From a bacterium (lineage in GTDB: Bacteria > Ratteibacteria > UBA8468 > B48-G9 > JAFGKM01): a stretch of DNA of 12,802 nt. Of the stretch, positions 6,084-12,802 are shown piece by piece. A program made the position numbers and the translations under genes. Each line of letters starts with the position of its first letter. Position 1 is the stretch's first letter. A model generated the notes under the pieces. It was given only the letters and a program-made list of their open reading frames with translations, did not search any database and was not told the origin of the DNA. Location: the NCBI GenBank assembly GCA_021157805.1, contig JAGGVW010000259.1, positions 1 to 12,802 on the forward strand, read 5' to 3'.

Positions 6084-8020
6084 ATTATGCAATTGTTGCT
6101 TCAAGAGATAATTCAGTAGTTTATTCCATAAGTGTGATATTGAAGGAAGATTTTATTGTTGAAGATGTTAATGATTTTGAAAAATTGCTTGAAGTCTTCT
6201 ATAGAAGAAGACCTTCTGTAATTATTATTGACCTTCCTTTTGATGAAAAAGACCCTATTGAAATACTTGAAAGTATAAAAAAAATAAGTTCAGTAGTTCC
6301 AGTTATTTTCCTGTTCCCCTCTTTTAATAATAAAGCAAAAGAATGTCTTGAAAATGGTGCTTATGATATTTTAGAAAAACCATTCAATCCCGATATATTA
6401 CTCCATAAGGTAAATCAAATTTTAGAAAGAGAAAAAATCCTGTCCGAAAGAGAAATTAAGAATGAGAAAAAAGATAACAGTGAGAAAAACGGGAATAAAA
6501 GTAATTCTGGCGAAGGTTTTCTTTTTCAACATCTTTTTGAAATTATTGCAGATAAATTTCCCAGGATAGAAATTCTTGCTAATGAAATTTTAAAGGCCTT
6601 GAGGGAAAATTTCTATCTTACAACTCAAATATTATTTTTGTTTTCAAAAAGTGAATTTTTACCTTTTGCCACCATAGGAATTGAAAAAAATCTTGTTAAA
6701 AAAATAAAACTTGATATGAAAAGTGCAGTTGTAAAATATCTTCTTTCAACAAAAAGTATAGTTGACATTTCTGAAAGAAATGTCCCTGTTGAAGTAAGAA
6801 ATTTTGTTGAGATTTTAAATGGGAAATTCCTTTTTCCTCTTTTTGATTTTTCAGGTAAACTTTTTGGCTTTTTCATAACTGGGGATAAAGTTGATGGAAG
6901 TTCGCTTTCTCCATCTGAAATCAGAAGTTTATATTTCCTTTTTGATTATATAACTCCTATTTTTGAAAACATATTTTTTTATAATGAAATGGAAGAGCAA
7001 AAGAGTTTTCAGGAAAGTATACTTCAAAATATTCCTGCAGGAGTTATTGGTATAAACAGGGAAGGTGCAATTTTTATTCTAAATTCTTATGCTAAAAAAA
7101 TTCTTGGAGTTGAAGAGAAAAATTTAAAAGGAGAAAAAATTGAAAAACTGAGTTCTCAAATGGCTGATTATTTAAGAAGAACTCTGGAATTGGGAAAAAA
7201 TTTTGAGAGGGAAGAATTTAATTTTATCCCCAAAAAGAAAATAATTGGTCTTAGCACAAACTGTTTAAAGAATGAAAAAGGAGAAGTAATAGGAGCAGTT
7301 GCGATATTTCAGGATTTAACATTCATAAAAGAAATGAAAGAAAAAGAAAAAGAAATGGAAAGGAGTAAATACTGGACTTCTCTTGCTTCAAGATTATCTC
7401 ACGAGTTAAAAAATCCTCTCGTTGCAATAAACACTTTTGTTCAATTACTTCCTGAAAAATATAATGAGGAAGAGTTCAGAACAAAATTTTCAAAAGTTGT
7501 TATTAAAGAAGTTGCAAGATTAAATGAAGTTGTAAGAAAAATTAATACACTTGCTGATAGAATGGAATTAAATTACAGAGATATGAATATTTTAAAGTTT
7601 TTAAAAGAAATTACAGCAGTATCTTTCAAAGGAGATTTGAAAATCAATGGTGATAATGTTTATGTAAAAATAGATCCTGATAAATTTAAAGAAGCAATTA
7701 ATTACCTTTTTGAACTTATAAAAGAGGATACAGAAGAAGGAGGAAAAGTTGAAATTGATGTAAGAAAGGAAAAAAGTGGAGTGAAAATTTCAATAATTGA
7801 AAATGGAAAGAAAATAAACTTTGGGAAAAAAGAAGAAATATTCTCCCCCTTTAACTCCTATTTAAAATCAACATATTCAATAGGCATCATGCTTACAAAA
7901 AAAATTATAGAGGCACATAAAGGGATTTTAAAAATTGATGTTATACCAGAAGGGAAGGTTTTCAGAATAATCCTTTTTAATGAAAACGCTGACAAAAATG
8001 AAAAAAATACTTATAGTTGA
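6080..8020 (+). CDS. cytoplasmic histidine-kinase paralogue with degenerate receiver and ATPase domains (probable pseudokinase)
   Basis: 646 residues, no membrane segment. Residues 1-115 form a receiver-like domain keeping D51 (IIIDLP) and K100 (EKPF) but lacking the acidic pair (AIVASRDN instead of IVDD) and the switch threonine (LFPS instead of LTA). A GAF-like region (about 155-305), PAS (about 312-425; QNIPAGVIGINREGAI) and HisKA follow; LSHELKNPL keeps H441. The ATPase region aligns without gaps to the upstream kinase around DPDK-K, but the N-box asparagines are replaced (Y542, L546), G1 reads ENGKKI instead of DNGCGI, and G2 reads STYSIGIM instead of GTGLGLS. ATP binding is thus probably lost while the phosphoacceptor is kept. 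The close match in GAF-PAS-HisKA-HATPase suggests duplication of the upstream gene with a receiver replacing the membrane part. It may serve as a heterodimer partner, phosphotransfer protein or phosphatase. The start overlaps the previous stop (ATGA) with GAGG just upstream. Confidence 0.88.
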   Translation: MNYAIVASRDNSVVYSISVILKEDFIVEDVNDFEKLLEVFYRRRPSVIIIDLPFDEKDPIEILESIKKISSVVPVIFLFPSFNNKAKECLENGAYDILEKPFNPDILLHKVNQILEREKILSEREIKNEKKDNSEKNGNKSNSGEGFLFQHLFEIIADKFPRIEILANEILKALRENFYLTTQILFLFSKSEFLPFATIGIEKNLVKKIKLDMKSAVVKYLLSTKSIVDISERNVPVEVRNFVEILNGKFLFPLFDFSGKLFGFFITGDKVDGSSLSPSEIRSLYFLFDYITPIFENIFFYNEMEEQKSFQESILQNIPAGVIGINREGAIFILNSYAKKILGVEEKNLKGEKIEKLSSQMADYLRRTLELGKNFEREEFNFIPKKKIIGLSTNCLKNEKGEVIGAVAIFQDLTFIKEMKEKEKEMERSKYWTSLASRLSHELKNPLVAINTFVQLLPEKYNEEEFRTKFSKVVIKEVARLNEVVRKINTLADRMELNYRDMNILKFLKEITAVSFKGDLKINGDNVYVKIDPDKFKEAINYLFELIKEDTEEGGKVEIDVRKEKSGVKISIIENGKKINFGKKEEIFSPFNSYLKSTYSIGIMLTKKIIEAHKGILKIDVIPEGKVFRIILFNENADKNEKNTYS

Positions 8021-9344
8021 TGATGAACCTGGGGTTAGAGAATCACTTAAGTTTTCATTGAAAGATATGTATACTCTTGATTTTGCTTCAGCAGGAAAAG
8101 AAGCAGTTGAAAAAGTTAAGAAAGACATTCCAGACCTTGTCATTCTTGATATAATTCTTCCTGATAGGGATGGTATAGATGTTTTAAAAGAGATTAAAAA
8201 TATAGACGAGAATATTCCTGTAATAATGTTAACTGCTATCTCTCGAGTAAAAGTAGCAGTAGAAGCAATGAAAGCAGGAGCAGTTGATTATTTAACTAAA
8301 CCATTTGATATAGAAGAGTTGATGATAGTAATAAAGAATATTTTTAAAGCAGAAAAACTTAAAGGTCAGATTTCTATATTAAGAAAAGAGATAGAAAGAG
8401 AATATCCTGTTGATAATATTATTTTCAGAAGTAATAAAATGAAAAAGGTCTTAAATCTTGCTGATAAAGTTATTGAAACAAATTCTCCAGTTTTGATTAC
8501 AGGTCCGACAGGCGTTGGGAAAGAATTAATAGCAAGATATATACATAAAAAAAGCAAGAGGAAAAATGAACCATTCATTCCCATCCATTGTGCTGGTATT
8601 CCAGAATCATTATTTGAAAGTGAGTTGTTCGGGTATGAAAAAGGTGCTTTTACAGATGCTTCTAAAAGCAAAAAAGGTAAAATTGAAATTGCAGGGAATG
8701 GAACAATTTTTTTTGATGAAGTGGGGGAGATTCCTTTATCCTTTCAAATTAAAATCTTAAGATTTTTGCAGGATAAAAAATTTTCCCCTCTTGGAAGCAA
8801 TGAGGTTAAAGAAAGTGAGGCGCGGCTTATTTTTGCCACTTCAAAAAATTTACTTACAGAAATAGAAAAAGGGAAATTCAGAGAAGACCTTTATTATAGA
8901 ATCAATGTCATTCCAATTTATATCCCTCCATTAAAGGAAAGAAAAGAGGATATAATCCCTCTTATTAATTTTTATTTTTCTACCTATAAGGAAATAATTA
9001 ACTCAAAAACAAATTCATTTTCTCCAGAAGCACTTAAATTGCTTCAGAATTATAACTGGCCTGGAAATGTGAGAGAAGTAAAAAACTTTATTGAAAGAAT
9101 TTTGGTTTTAAAAGGAAATAAGGTTATAATAAATATAGAAGATTTACCCCAGGAAATTAAGGGATATGAAATTGAAGATATTCCATATAGAGAGAAAATT
9201 GCAAGATATGAAAAAGAATTGATATTAAGTGCACTTGAAAAGGCAGGATGGAATCAGACAAAAGCATCAAAAATTTTGAAGACAACAAGAAGAATTTTAA
9301 AATACAGAATGGAAAAACTCGGGATTAGAAAGAGAGAAAAATGA
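7998..9344 (+). CDS. NtrC-family sigma54-dependent response regulator (REC, AAA+, Fis-type HTH)
   Basis: 448 residues from the ATG at 7998 (MKKILIVDDEP, the usual family start); an in-frame ATG at 7980 would add six residues, and neither has a clear ribosome site. The receiver has D8/D9, phosphoacceptor D51, T79 and K101, all conserved. The AAA+ domain has Walker A GPTGVGKE (169-176), the sigma54-contacting loop as GAFTDA (216-221; consensus GAFTGA) and Walker B FFDEVGE (D240, E241). NWPGNVRE precedes the C-terminal domain, and NQTKASKILKTTRRILKYRM is a Fis-type helix-turn-helix. When phosphorylated, such proteins form hexamers on enhancers and remodel RpoN polymerase. The gene starts inside the end of the pseudokinase gene, so translation is probably coupled. 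Its likely input is the intact membrane kinase at 3636-6083; the sigma54-like promoter at 648-663 is a plausible target. Confidence 0.95.
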   Translation: MKKILIVDDEPGVRESLKFSLKDMYTLDFASAGKEAVEKVKKDIPDLVILDIILPDRDGIDVLKEIKNIDENIPVIMLTAISRVKVAVEAMKAGAVDYLTKPFDIEELMIVIKNIFKAEKLKGQISILRKEIEREYPVDNIIFRSNKMKKVLNLADKVIETNSPVLITGPTGVGKELIARYIHKKSKRKNEPFIPIHCAGIPESLFESELFGYEKGAFTDASKSKKGKIEIAGNGTIFFDEVGEIPLSFQIKILRFLQDKKFSPLGSNEVKESEARLIFATSKNLLTEIEKGKFREDLYYRINVIPIYIPPLKERKEDIIPLINFYFSTYKEIINSKTNSFSPEALKLLQNYNWPGNVREVKNFIERILVLKGNKVIINIEDLPQEIKGYEIEDIPYREKIARYEKELILSALEKAGWNQTKASKILKTTRRILKYRMEKLGIRKREK

Positions 9345-10762
9345 ATAAAAAAATATTGATAGTTGATGATGACAAAAATATAAGAATGTTATGCAGAGAT
9401 TTACTTGAAAGGGAGGATTTTATTGTTGAAGAAGCAAATAATGGTTTTGATGCAATTAATAGAATAGAAAATGGAAATTATGACCTTGTTTTACTTGATT
9501 TACAGATGGCTGAAATTGACGGTTTTGAAGTTTTAAAAAAAATTAGAGAATTCAATGAAACACTACCAATTGTTATTATGACTGGATATGCAACAATTGA
9601 GAATGCTGTAAAGGCAATGAAAACAGGAGCAAATGATTTCGTTGTTAAACCATTTGATATACATCAATTTCTCAATGCTGTAAAAAGAAATATTGAATTG
9701 GGTAGTTTAACAAAAGAAGTATCAAGATTGAGGATGATTGAAACGCTCCTTGAATTAAATAAAAATATTGTTTCTTTAACGAATCTAGAAACCCTCCTTG
9801 ATAAAATTTGTGATTTACTTTTAGAATTATTTTCTCCAAAAAGAATTTCAATTTATTTACTTGATGAAAGCAGTAATCATTTTATTTTAAGAAAACATAA
9901 ATATGAAAAGAATTATACTAACAAACTTAGAATAAGTTATCCTTTAAAAGAAGTAAATAAAATTTTTGGGGCAAAGACGACAAGAATAGAGAAAAAAATT
10001 GATAGAATTTTAATATCTGTCAGGGTGAAAGGCAGAGAGAAAGAAATTGGGATTTTTGAAATAGAAATTCCTGAAAAAAGAGGGATGAAAGAGAATGAGA
10101 TAAGATTTCTTGATTTATTTGCAACACAGGTAGGAATTGGAATTGAAAATTCTTTTCTTCTTGAAGATGTTCATTCTTCCTATCTCAATACTATAAAAAG
10201 TTTAATAAATTCCCTTGAAGCAAAAGATAAATATACAAAAGGTCATTCTGAACAGGTTGCTTATTATTCAGTACTTCTTGGTAAACGATTAGGATTAAGT
10301 GAAGAAGAAATTGAAATGCTGAAAATATCTTCCTATTTGCATGACCTAGGAAAACTTGGTATAAAAGATGAGATTCTTTTTAAAAAGGGACCTCTTTCAC
10401 CTGAAGAAAGAAATATCATAAAAAAGCATCCACTTATAACAGTCAACATTATTCAGCCACTCAATCTGGATAATAAAGCAGTTGAAGCGTGTTTATATCA
10501 TCATGAAAGAATTGATGGAAGGGGTTATCCAAAAGGGATACCAGGAGAAAAAATTCCTCTGTATGCAAAGATTTTATCAATTGCAGATGCATATAGTGCT
10601 ATGATTTCAAAGAGACCTTACAGAGATGCTCTAAGTAAAGAAGAAGCAATAAAAGAACTTATGAGAAACGCAGATACTCAGTTTGATAGAGAATTAGTGA
10701 GTGTTTTTGTGGATGTGTTAAATAAAATGGAGGTGGGAGATGAAAGAAATAAAGATAGGTGA
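9341..10762 (+). CDS. response regulator with GAF and HD-GYP domains (cyclic-di-GMP phosphodiesterase)
   Basis: 473 residues. The receiver (1-120) is complete: D9-D11 acidic cluster, D53, T81, K103. A GAF-like region (about 130-285) leads into an HD-GYP domain (about 285-465): KGHSEQV with H302, YLHDLGKLGI with H334/D335, KKHP, and HHERIDGRGYP with H387, H388 and the GYP at 395-397. ADAYSAMISKRPYR keeps the metal-ligand aspartate but has serine where many family members have DAYDAM. All expected metal-binding residues therefore appear present and the protein should hydrolyse c-di-GMP in the cytoplasm, gated by phosphorylation and perhaps by a GAF ligand. Its ATG overlaps the NtrC-type gene by four bases, with only a weak GAGAG ahead. 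Sharing an operon with two kinase-like proteins implies it is one of their outputs (inference). Confidence 0.94.
   Translation: MNKKILIVDDDKNIRMLCRDLLEREDFIVEEANNGFDAINRIENGNYDLVLLDLQMAEIDGFEVLKKIREFNETLPIVIMTGYATIENAVKAMKTGANDFVVKPFDIHQFLNAVKRNIELGSLTKEVSRLRMIETLLELNKNIVSLTNLETLLDKICDLLLELFSPKRISIYLLDESSNHFILRKHKYEKNYTNKLRISYPLKEVNKIFGAKTTRIEKKIDRILISVRVKGREKEIGIFEIEIPEKRGMKENEIRFLDLFATQVGIGIENSFLLEDVHSSYLNTIKSLINSLEAKDKYTKGHSEQVAYYSVLLGKRLGLSEEEIEMLKISSYLHDLGKLGIKDEILFKKGPLSPEERNIIKKHPLITVNIIQPLNLDNKAVEACLYHHERIDGRGYPKGIPGEKIPLYAKILSIADAYSAMISKRPYRDALSKEEAIKELMRNADTQFDRELVSVFVDVLNKMEVGDERNKDR
10729..10733 (+). promoter_or_regulatory. strong Shine-Dalgarno of the EF-Tu-domain-like gene
   Basis: GGAGG lies six bases before the ATG at 10740, inside the last codons of the HD-GYP gene. 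It fixes the start of the small gene and shows this organism uses ordinary Shine-Dalgarno sites inside the operon, in contrast to the two leaderless-looking first genes. Confidence 0.75.
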
Positions 10763-11006
10763 GGTGACGCATTATTTCAACAAAATTGGAGTTGCTGCTA
10801 TCAAAATAATTTCGGAGCAGTTAAAAAAGGGGGATACGATACATATAAAAGGACATACAACAGATTTTACTCAAAAAATTGATTCAATGCAGGTAGAACA
10901 TCAGCCAGTTGAAGTTGCAAATGCAGGTGATGAGATAGGAATAAAAGTTGATAATGTGGTAAGAGAAGGTGATGAAGTTTTTAAAGTAATAGAACAAGAA
11001 AATTGA
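10740..11006 (+). CDS. translation elongation factor-like small protein (EF-Tu domain-2-type beta-barrel)
   Basis: 88 residues. The sequence alternates short beta strands and turns (IKIGEVTHYFNKIGVAAIKI, LKKGDTIHIKGHTTDFTQKI, SMQVEHQPVEVANAGDEIGI, REGDEVFKV), the pattern of the translation-factor domain 2 barrel and of the C-terminal barrel of U32 peptidases. The GDTIHIKG ... SMQ ... AGDEIGIKV order is characteristic of small stand-alone proteins annotated as elongation factor-like in archaea and several uncultured bacterial phyla. There is no GTPase domain, signal peptide or membrane segment, so it is not a translation GTPase; it may bind RNA or a protein partner. Its function is not known to me. 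It overlaps the HD-GYP gene by 23 bases, has a strong ribosome site and ends 11 bases before mreB. Confidence 0.8.
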   Translation: MKEIKIGEVTHYFNKIGVAAIKIISEQLKKGDTIHIKGHTTDFTQKIDSMQVEHQPVEVANAGDEIGIKVDNVVREGDEVFKVIEQEN

Positions 11007-11011
11007 AGGAG
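11006..11011 (+). promoter_or_regulatory. Shine-Dalgarno of mreB
   Basis: AAGGAG lies six bases before the ATG at 11018 and overlaps the stop of the upstream small gene, so it decides the mreB start and suggests coupling of the two genes. Confidence 0.75.
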
Positions 11012-11017
11012 AAATAG

Positions 11018-12040
11018 ATGGTAAAGTTTTTAAATTTTTTCTCAAATGATATAGGTATTGACCTGGGCACAGCGAATACCTGTGTTTTTGTAAGAAGCAA
11101 AGGTGTTGTTTTGATGGAACCTTCTATAGTTGCTATGAATACAAACACCAAAGAAGTTGTTGCTGTTGGCGGAGAAGCAAAAAGGATGCTTGGTAAGACC
11201 CCTTCCAATATCATAGCAATGAAACCTATGAAAGATGGAGTGATTGCTGATTTTGAAGCATGTGAGGCAATGTTAAGATACTTCATAGCAAAAGTGAAGA
11301 CACCAAAACATAGATTTGTTTTACCACCCAGGATTGTAGTTTCTGTTCCTTCAGGGATAACAAGCGTTGAGAGGAGGGCTGTTAGAGAAACTGCATTGAA
11401 AGCAGGAGCACGACTTGTAAGAATTGTTGAAGAGCCAATGGCAGCAGCAATAGGAGTTGGATTACCTGTGGAGGAACCATGTGGAAGTTTTATTATAGAT
11501 ATAGGTGGTGGAACTACTGAAATGGCAGTTATTTCACTTGGGGGAGTTGTTATTACAAAAAGTTTGAGAATTGCTGGAAATGAAATGGATGAGGCAATAA
11601 TAGAATATTTGAAGAAAAAATATAACCTCTTAATTGGTGAAAGAACCGCTGAAGAAATTAAGATGAAAATTGGTTCTGCTTTTAAACTTGATGAGGAACT
11701 TGAAATGGAAGTTCATGGAAGAAGTTTAGTTGAAGGATTACCAAAACAGATTAAGGTAAATTCTGAAGAGATAAGAGAGGCATTACAGGATACATTAAAT
11801 TTAATAGTGAATGCTGTAAGAGATGTTCTTGAAGAAACACCTCCTGAACTTTCAAGCGATTTAATTGAAAGAGGAGTAGTAATTGCAGGTGGAGGTGCTC
11901 TTTTAAAAGGAATTGATAAACTTATTTCTCAGGAGACAAAACTTCCTGTAATAATTGCTGAAGACCCTCTTACTGCTGTTGTAAGAGGAACAGGAAAAAT
12001 GCTTGAAGAAGAAAAATACTTTAAGCAATTTCCTGAATAA
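11018..12040 (+). CDS. mreB: rod shape-determining protein MreB (bacterial actin)
   Basis: 340 residues, the usual MreB length. The N-terminus (MVKFLNFFSND) is short and amphipathic, as in MreB proteins that bind the inner face of the membrane. Actin-fold motifs are in order: phosphate-1 GIDLGTANT (D15 on), the EPSIVA strand, VSVPSGITSVERRAV, EEPMAAAIGVGLPV, phosphate-2 IIDIGGGTTE (D161 on), the GxMxxxI helix near RIAGNEMDEAI, and the adenosine motif IAGGGALLKG (289-298). MreB polymerises with ATP and positions the elongasome (MreC, MreD, RodA, PBP2) during lateral wall growth, so the cell is probably rod-shaped or elongated. The mreB-mreC order is conserved across bacteria; mreD would be expected just beyond the right edge. 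Placement behind a two-component and c-di-GMP module is less usual. Confidence 0.98.
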   Translation: MVKFLNFFSNDIGIDLGTANTCVFVRSKGVVLMEPSIVAMNTNTKEVVAVGGEAKRMLGKTPSNIIAMKPMKDGVIADFEACEAMLRYFIAKVKTPKHRFVLPPRIVVSVPSGITSVERRAVRETALKAGARLVRIVEEPMAAAIGVGLPVEEPCGSFIIDIGGGTTEMAVISLGGVVITKSLRIAGNEMDEAIIEYLKKKYNLLIGERTAEEIKMKIGSAFKLDEELEMEVHGRSLVEGLPKQIKVNSEEIREALQDTLNLIVNAVRDVLEETPPELSSDLIERGVVIAGGGALLKGIDKLISQETKLPVIIAEDPLTAVVRGTGKMLEEEKYFKQFPE

Positions 12041-12111
12041 ATTACTCAAAACCTGGTTTGTTTGACCAAATAGGGTTTAGTTCTAAGAAAAAGGAATACT
12101 GGAATAAAAAT

Positions 12112-12798
12112 ATGTTATGGCGCTTCAGGAAAGAAATAATTCTTTTTGTTTTTATCTATTTTTCATTTCTTGTAAATAGATTTTATCTTTCACGGAATTT
12201 TTCTGAGAGTTATTCTTCAGGAGAAAAAAAGATTATAAATTACTCTGAGATAATTGAAGAAAATAAAAGATTAAAAAAAATTCTTAAATTAAAGGAAGGG
12301 AATTATTTAAACAAATTTATTGTAAGTAAAGTTGTAAGTTTTATACCGTATATTTTCCCTGCAGAACTTATTGTTAACAGAGGTGAAAATGATAATGTTG
12401 AAAGTGGAATGGTTGTTATCACAGAGGATTTATATCTTGTTGGAAAAGTGGAGAAAGTGGAAAAGAATGTCTCCTATGTTTCAACTATATTTAACGCAAA
12501 TTCAAAAGTAAGTATTGTTGTTTCATCAACTAAAGAAGTTGGAATAGTTGAAGGAGGGACTACCCCATTTCTTCTTTTGAAATATATTTCATCTGACAGT
12601 AAAATTAAAATAGGAGATGAGATTATAACTTCGGGATACAGTGAGTTCTACCCTTCAGGTATAAAAGTTGGGAAAGTTGTAAAAATAGAGAAACAGAAAA
12701 ATTCATTATTTTTAAAAATCTATATTAAGCCATACTGTATGTTTTCATATCTTAAAGAGGTCCTAATTGGAAAAGAAGAAAACAATAAGGATATTTGA
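12112..12798 (+). CDS. mreC: rod shape-determining protein MreC
   Basis: 228 residues from the ATG at 12112; an in-frame TTG at 12058 would add 18 polar residues. The ATG is preferred because it puts one membrane helix right after a short basic N-terminus (MLWRFRKE, then helix about 9-23) and a weak GGA lies 8 bases upstream; the choice is not certain. A short coiled coil (about 38-58, SEIIEENKRLKKILKLKEG) leads to the periplasmic beta domain: ELIVNRGENDNVESGMVVI, LYLVGKVEKV, GDEIITSGYSEFYPSGIKVGKV, matching the family's NRG-G-GM-V, GLVG-V and GD-ltSGl---FP-G--VG-V pattern. MreC links MreB to the periplasmic wall machinery and PBP2. At 228-246 residues it is shorter than most MreC proteins, mainly because the coiled coil is brief. 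It follows mreB after 71 bases (17 with the TTG) and stops four bases before the window ends. Confidence 0.93.
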   Translation: MLWRFRKEIILFVFIYFSFLVNRFYLSRNFSESYSSGEKKIINYSEIIEENKRLKKILKLKEGNYLNKFIVSKVVSFIPYIFPAELIVNRGENDNVESGMVVITEDLYLVGKVEKVEKNVSYVSTIFNANSKVSIVVSSTKEVGIVEGGTTPFLLLKYISSDSKIKIGDEIITSGYSEFYPSGIKVGKVVKIEKQKNSLFLKIYIKPYCMFSYLKEVLIGKEENNKDI

Positions 12799-12802
12799 AA
12801 TT

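Larger units (their letters stand above)
794..12798 (+). other. probable single nine-gene operon
   Basis: Nine plus-strand genes follow each other with ATGA overlaps at 2422, 3636, 6080 and 9341, longer overlaps at 7998 and 10740, and gaps of only 11 and 71 bases before mreB and mreC. I saw no GC-rich hairpin followed by a T-run between any two genes, and no promoter as good as the one at 759-787. The hairpin-like bases at 12051-12075 are too weak for a terminator. Cotranscription is inferred from spacing. Confidence 0.7.

Noticed and set aside
3636..9344. Exosortase/PEP-CTERM regulatory pair (PrsK/PrsR)
   Set aside because: The kinase and NtrC-type regulator resemble that layout, but no exosortase, PEP-CTERM protein or polysaccharide genes are present, and the PAS domain and pseudokinase partner do not fit the simple pair.
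12051..12075. Inverted bases between mreB and mreC as a terminator
   Set aside because: The possible stems are only four to five pairs with mismatches or no loop, and no T-run follows.
1..12802. CRISPR array, tRNA/rRNA genes, insertion sequences or phage genes
   Set aside because: No regularly spaced repeats, tRNA-like cloverleaf, rRNA sequence, transposase or terminal inverted repeats were seen. Apart from 636-793, nearly all bases are in well-supported genes.

Overview
The window is strongly AT-rich and densely coded. It comes from a Gram-negative (diderm) bacterium: it encodes a FadL-type outer-membrane porin and the MreB/MreC wall-elongation proteins, and it uses NtrC-type (sigma54) signalling. 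The AT-rich codons, four-base gene overlaps and gene mix would suit a poorly cultured lineage (Omnitrophota/Ratteibacteria-like or similar), but nothing here fixes the taxonomy.

Layout: positions 1-635 (minus strand) hold the N-terminal part of a FadL/OMPP1-family outer-membrane protein that runs off the left edge. Positions 636-793 are the only real intergenic region and carry two divergent promoters. Leftward there is a near-perfect sigma54 -24/-12 element overlapping a TATAAT box. Rightward there is a good sigma70 promoter. Both appear to start transcription at or next to the ATG, so both mRNAs would be leaderless. A 12-bp palindrome covers the spacer/-10 boundary of the rightward promoter.

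From 794 to 12798 everything is on the plus strand and looks like one operon: B12-binding-type radical SAM protein; FabF-like ketosynthase with a Cys-His-Asn active site; multi-TM sensor histidine kinase (GAF-PAS-HisKA-HATPase); a second, cytoplasmic kinase-like protein with a degenerate receiver and a degenerate ATP-binding domain; NtrC-type sigma54 activator; receiver-GAF-HD-GYP cyclic-di-GMP phosphodiesterase; an 88-residue EF-Tu-domain-2-like protein; mreB; mreC. Most junctions are ATGA-type overlaps, so the genes are probably translationally coupled. No terminator-like hairpin was seen inside the run.

Working model (inference): the membrane kinase, helped by its catalytically dead paralogue, phosphorylates the NtrC-type activator and perhaps the HD-GYP regulator. 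The activator could drive sigma54 promoters such as the one in front of the porin gene, while the HD-GYP protein lowers c-di-GMP. The most notable points are the kinase/pseudokinase pair, the sigma54-like leaderless porin promoter facing the operon that encodes a sigma54 activator, the unusual ketosynthase triad, and the linkage of this signalling module to mreBC.
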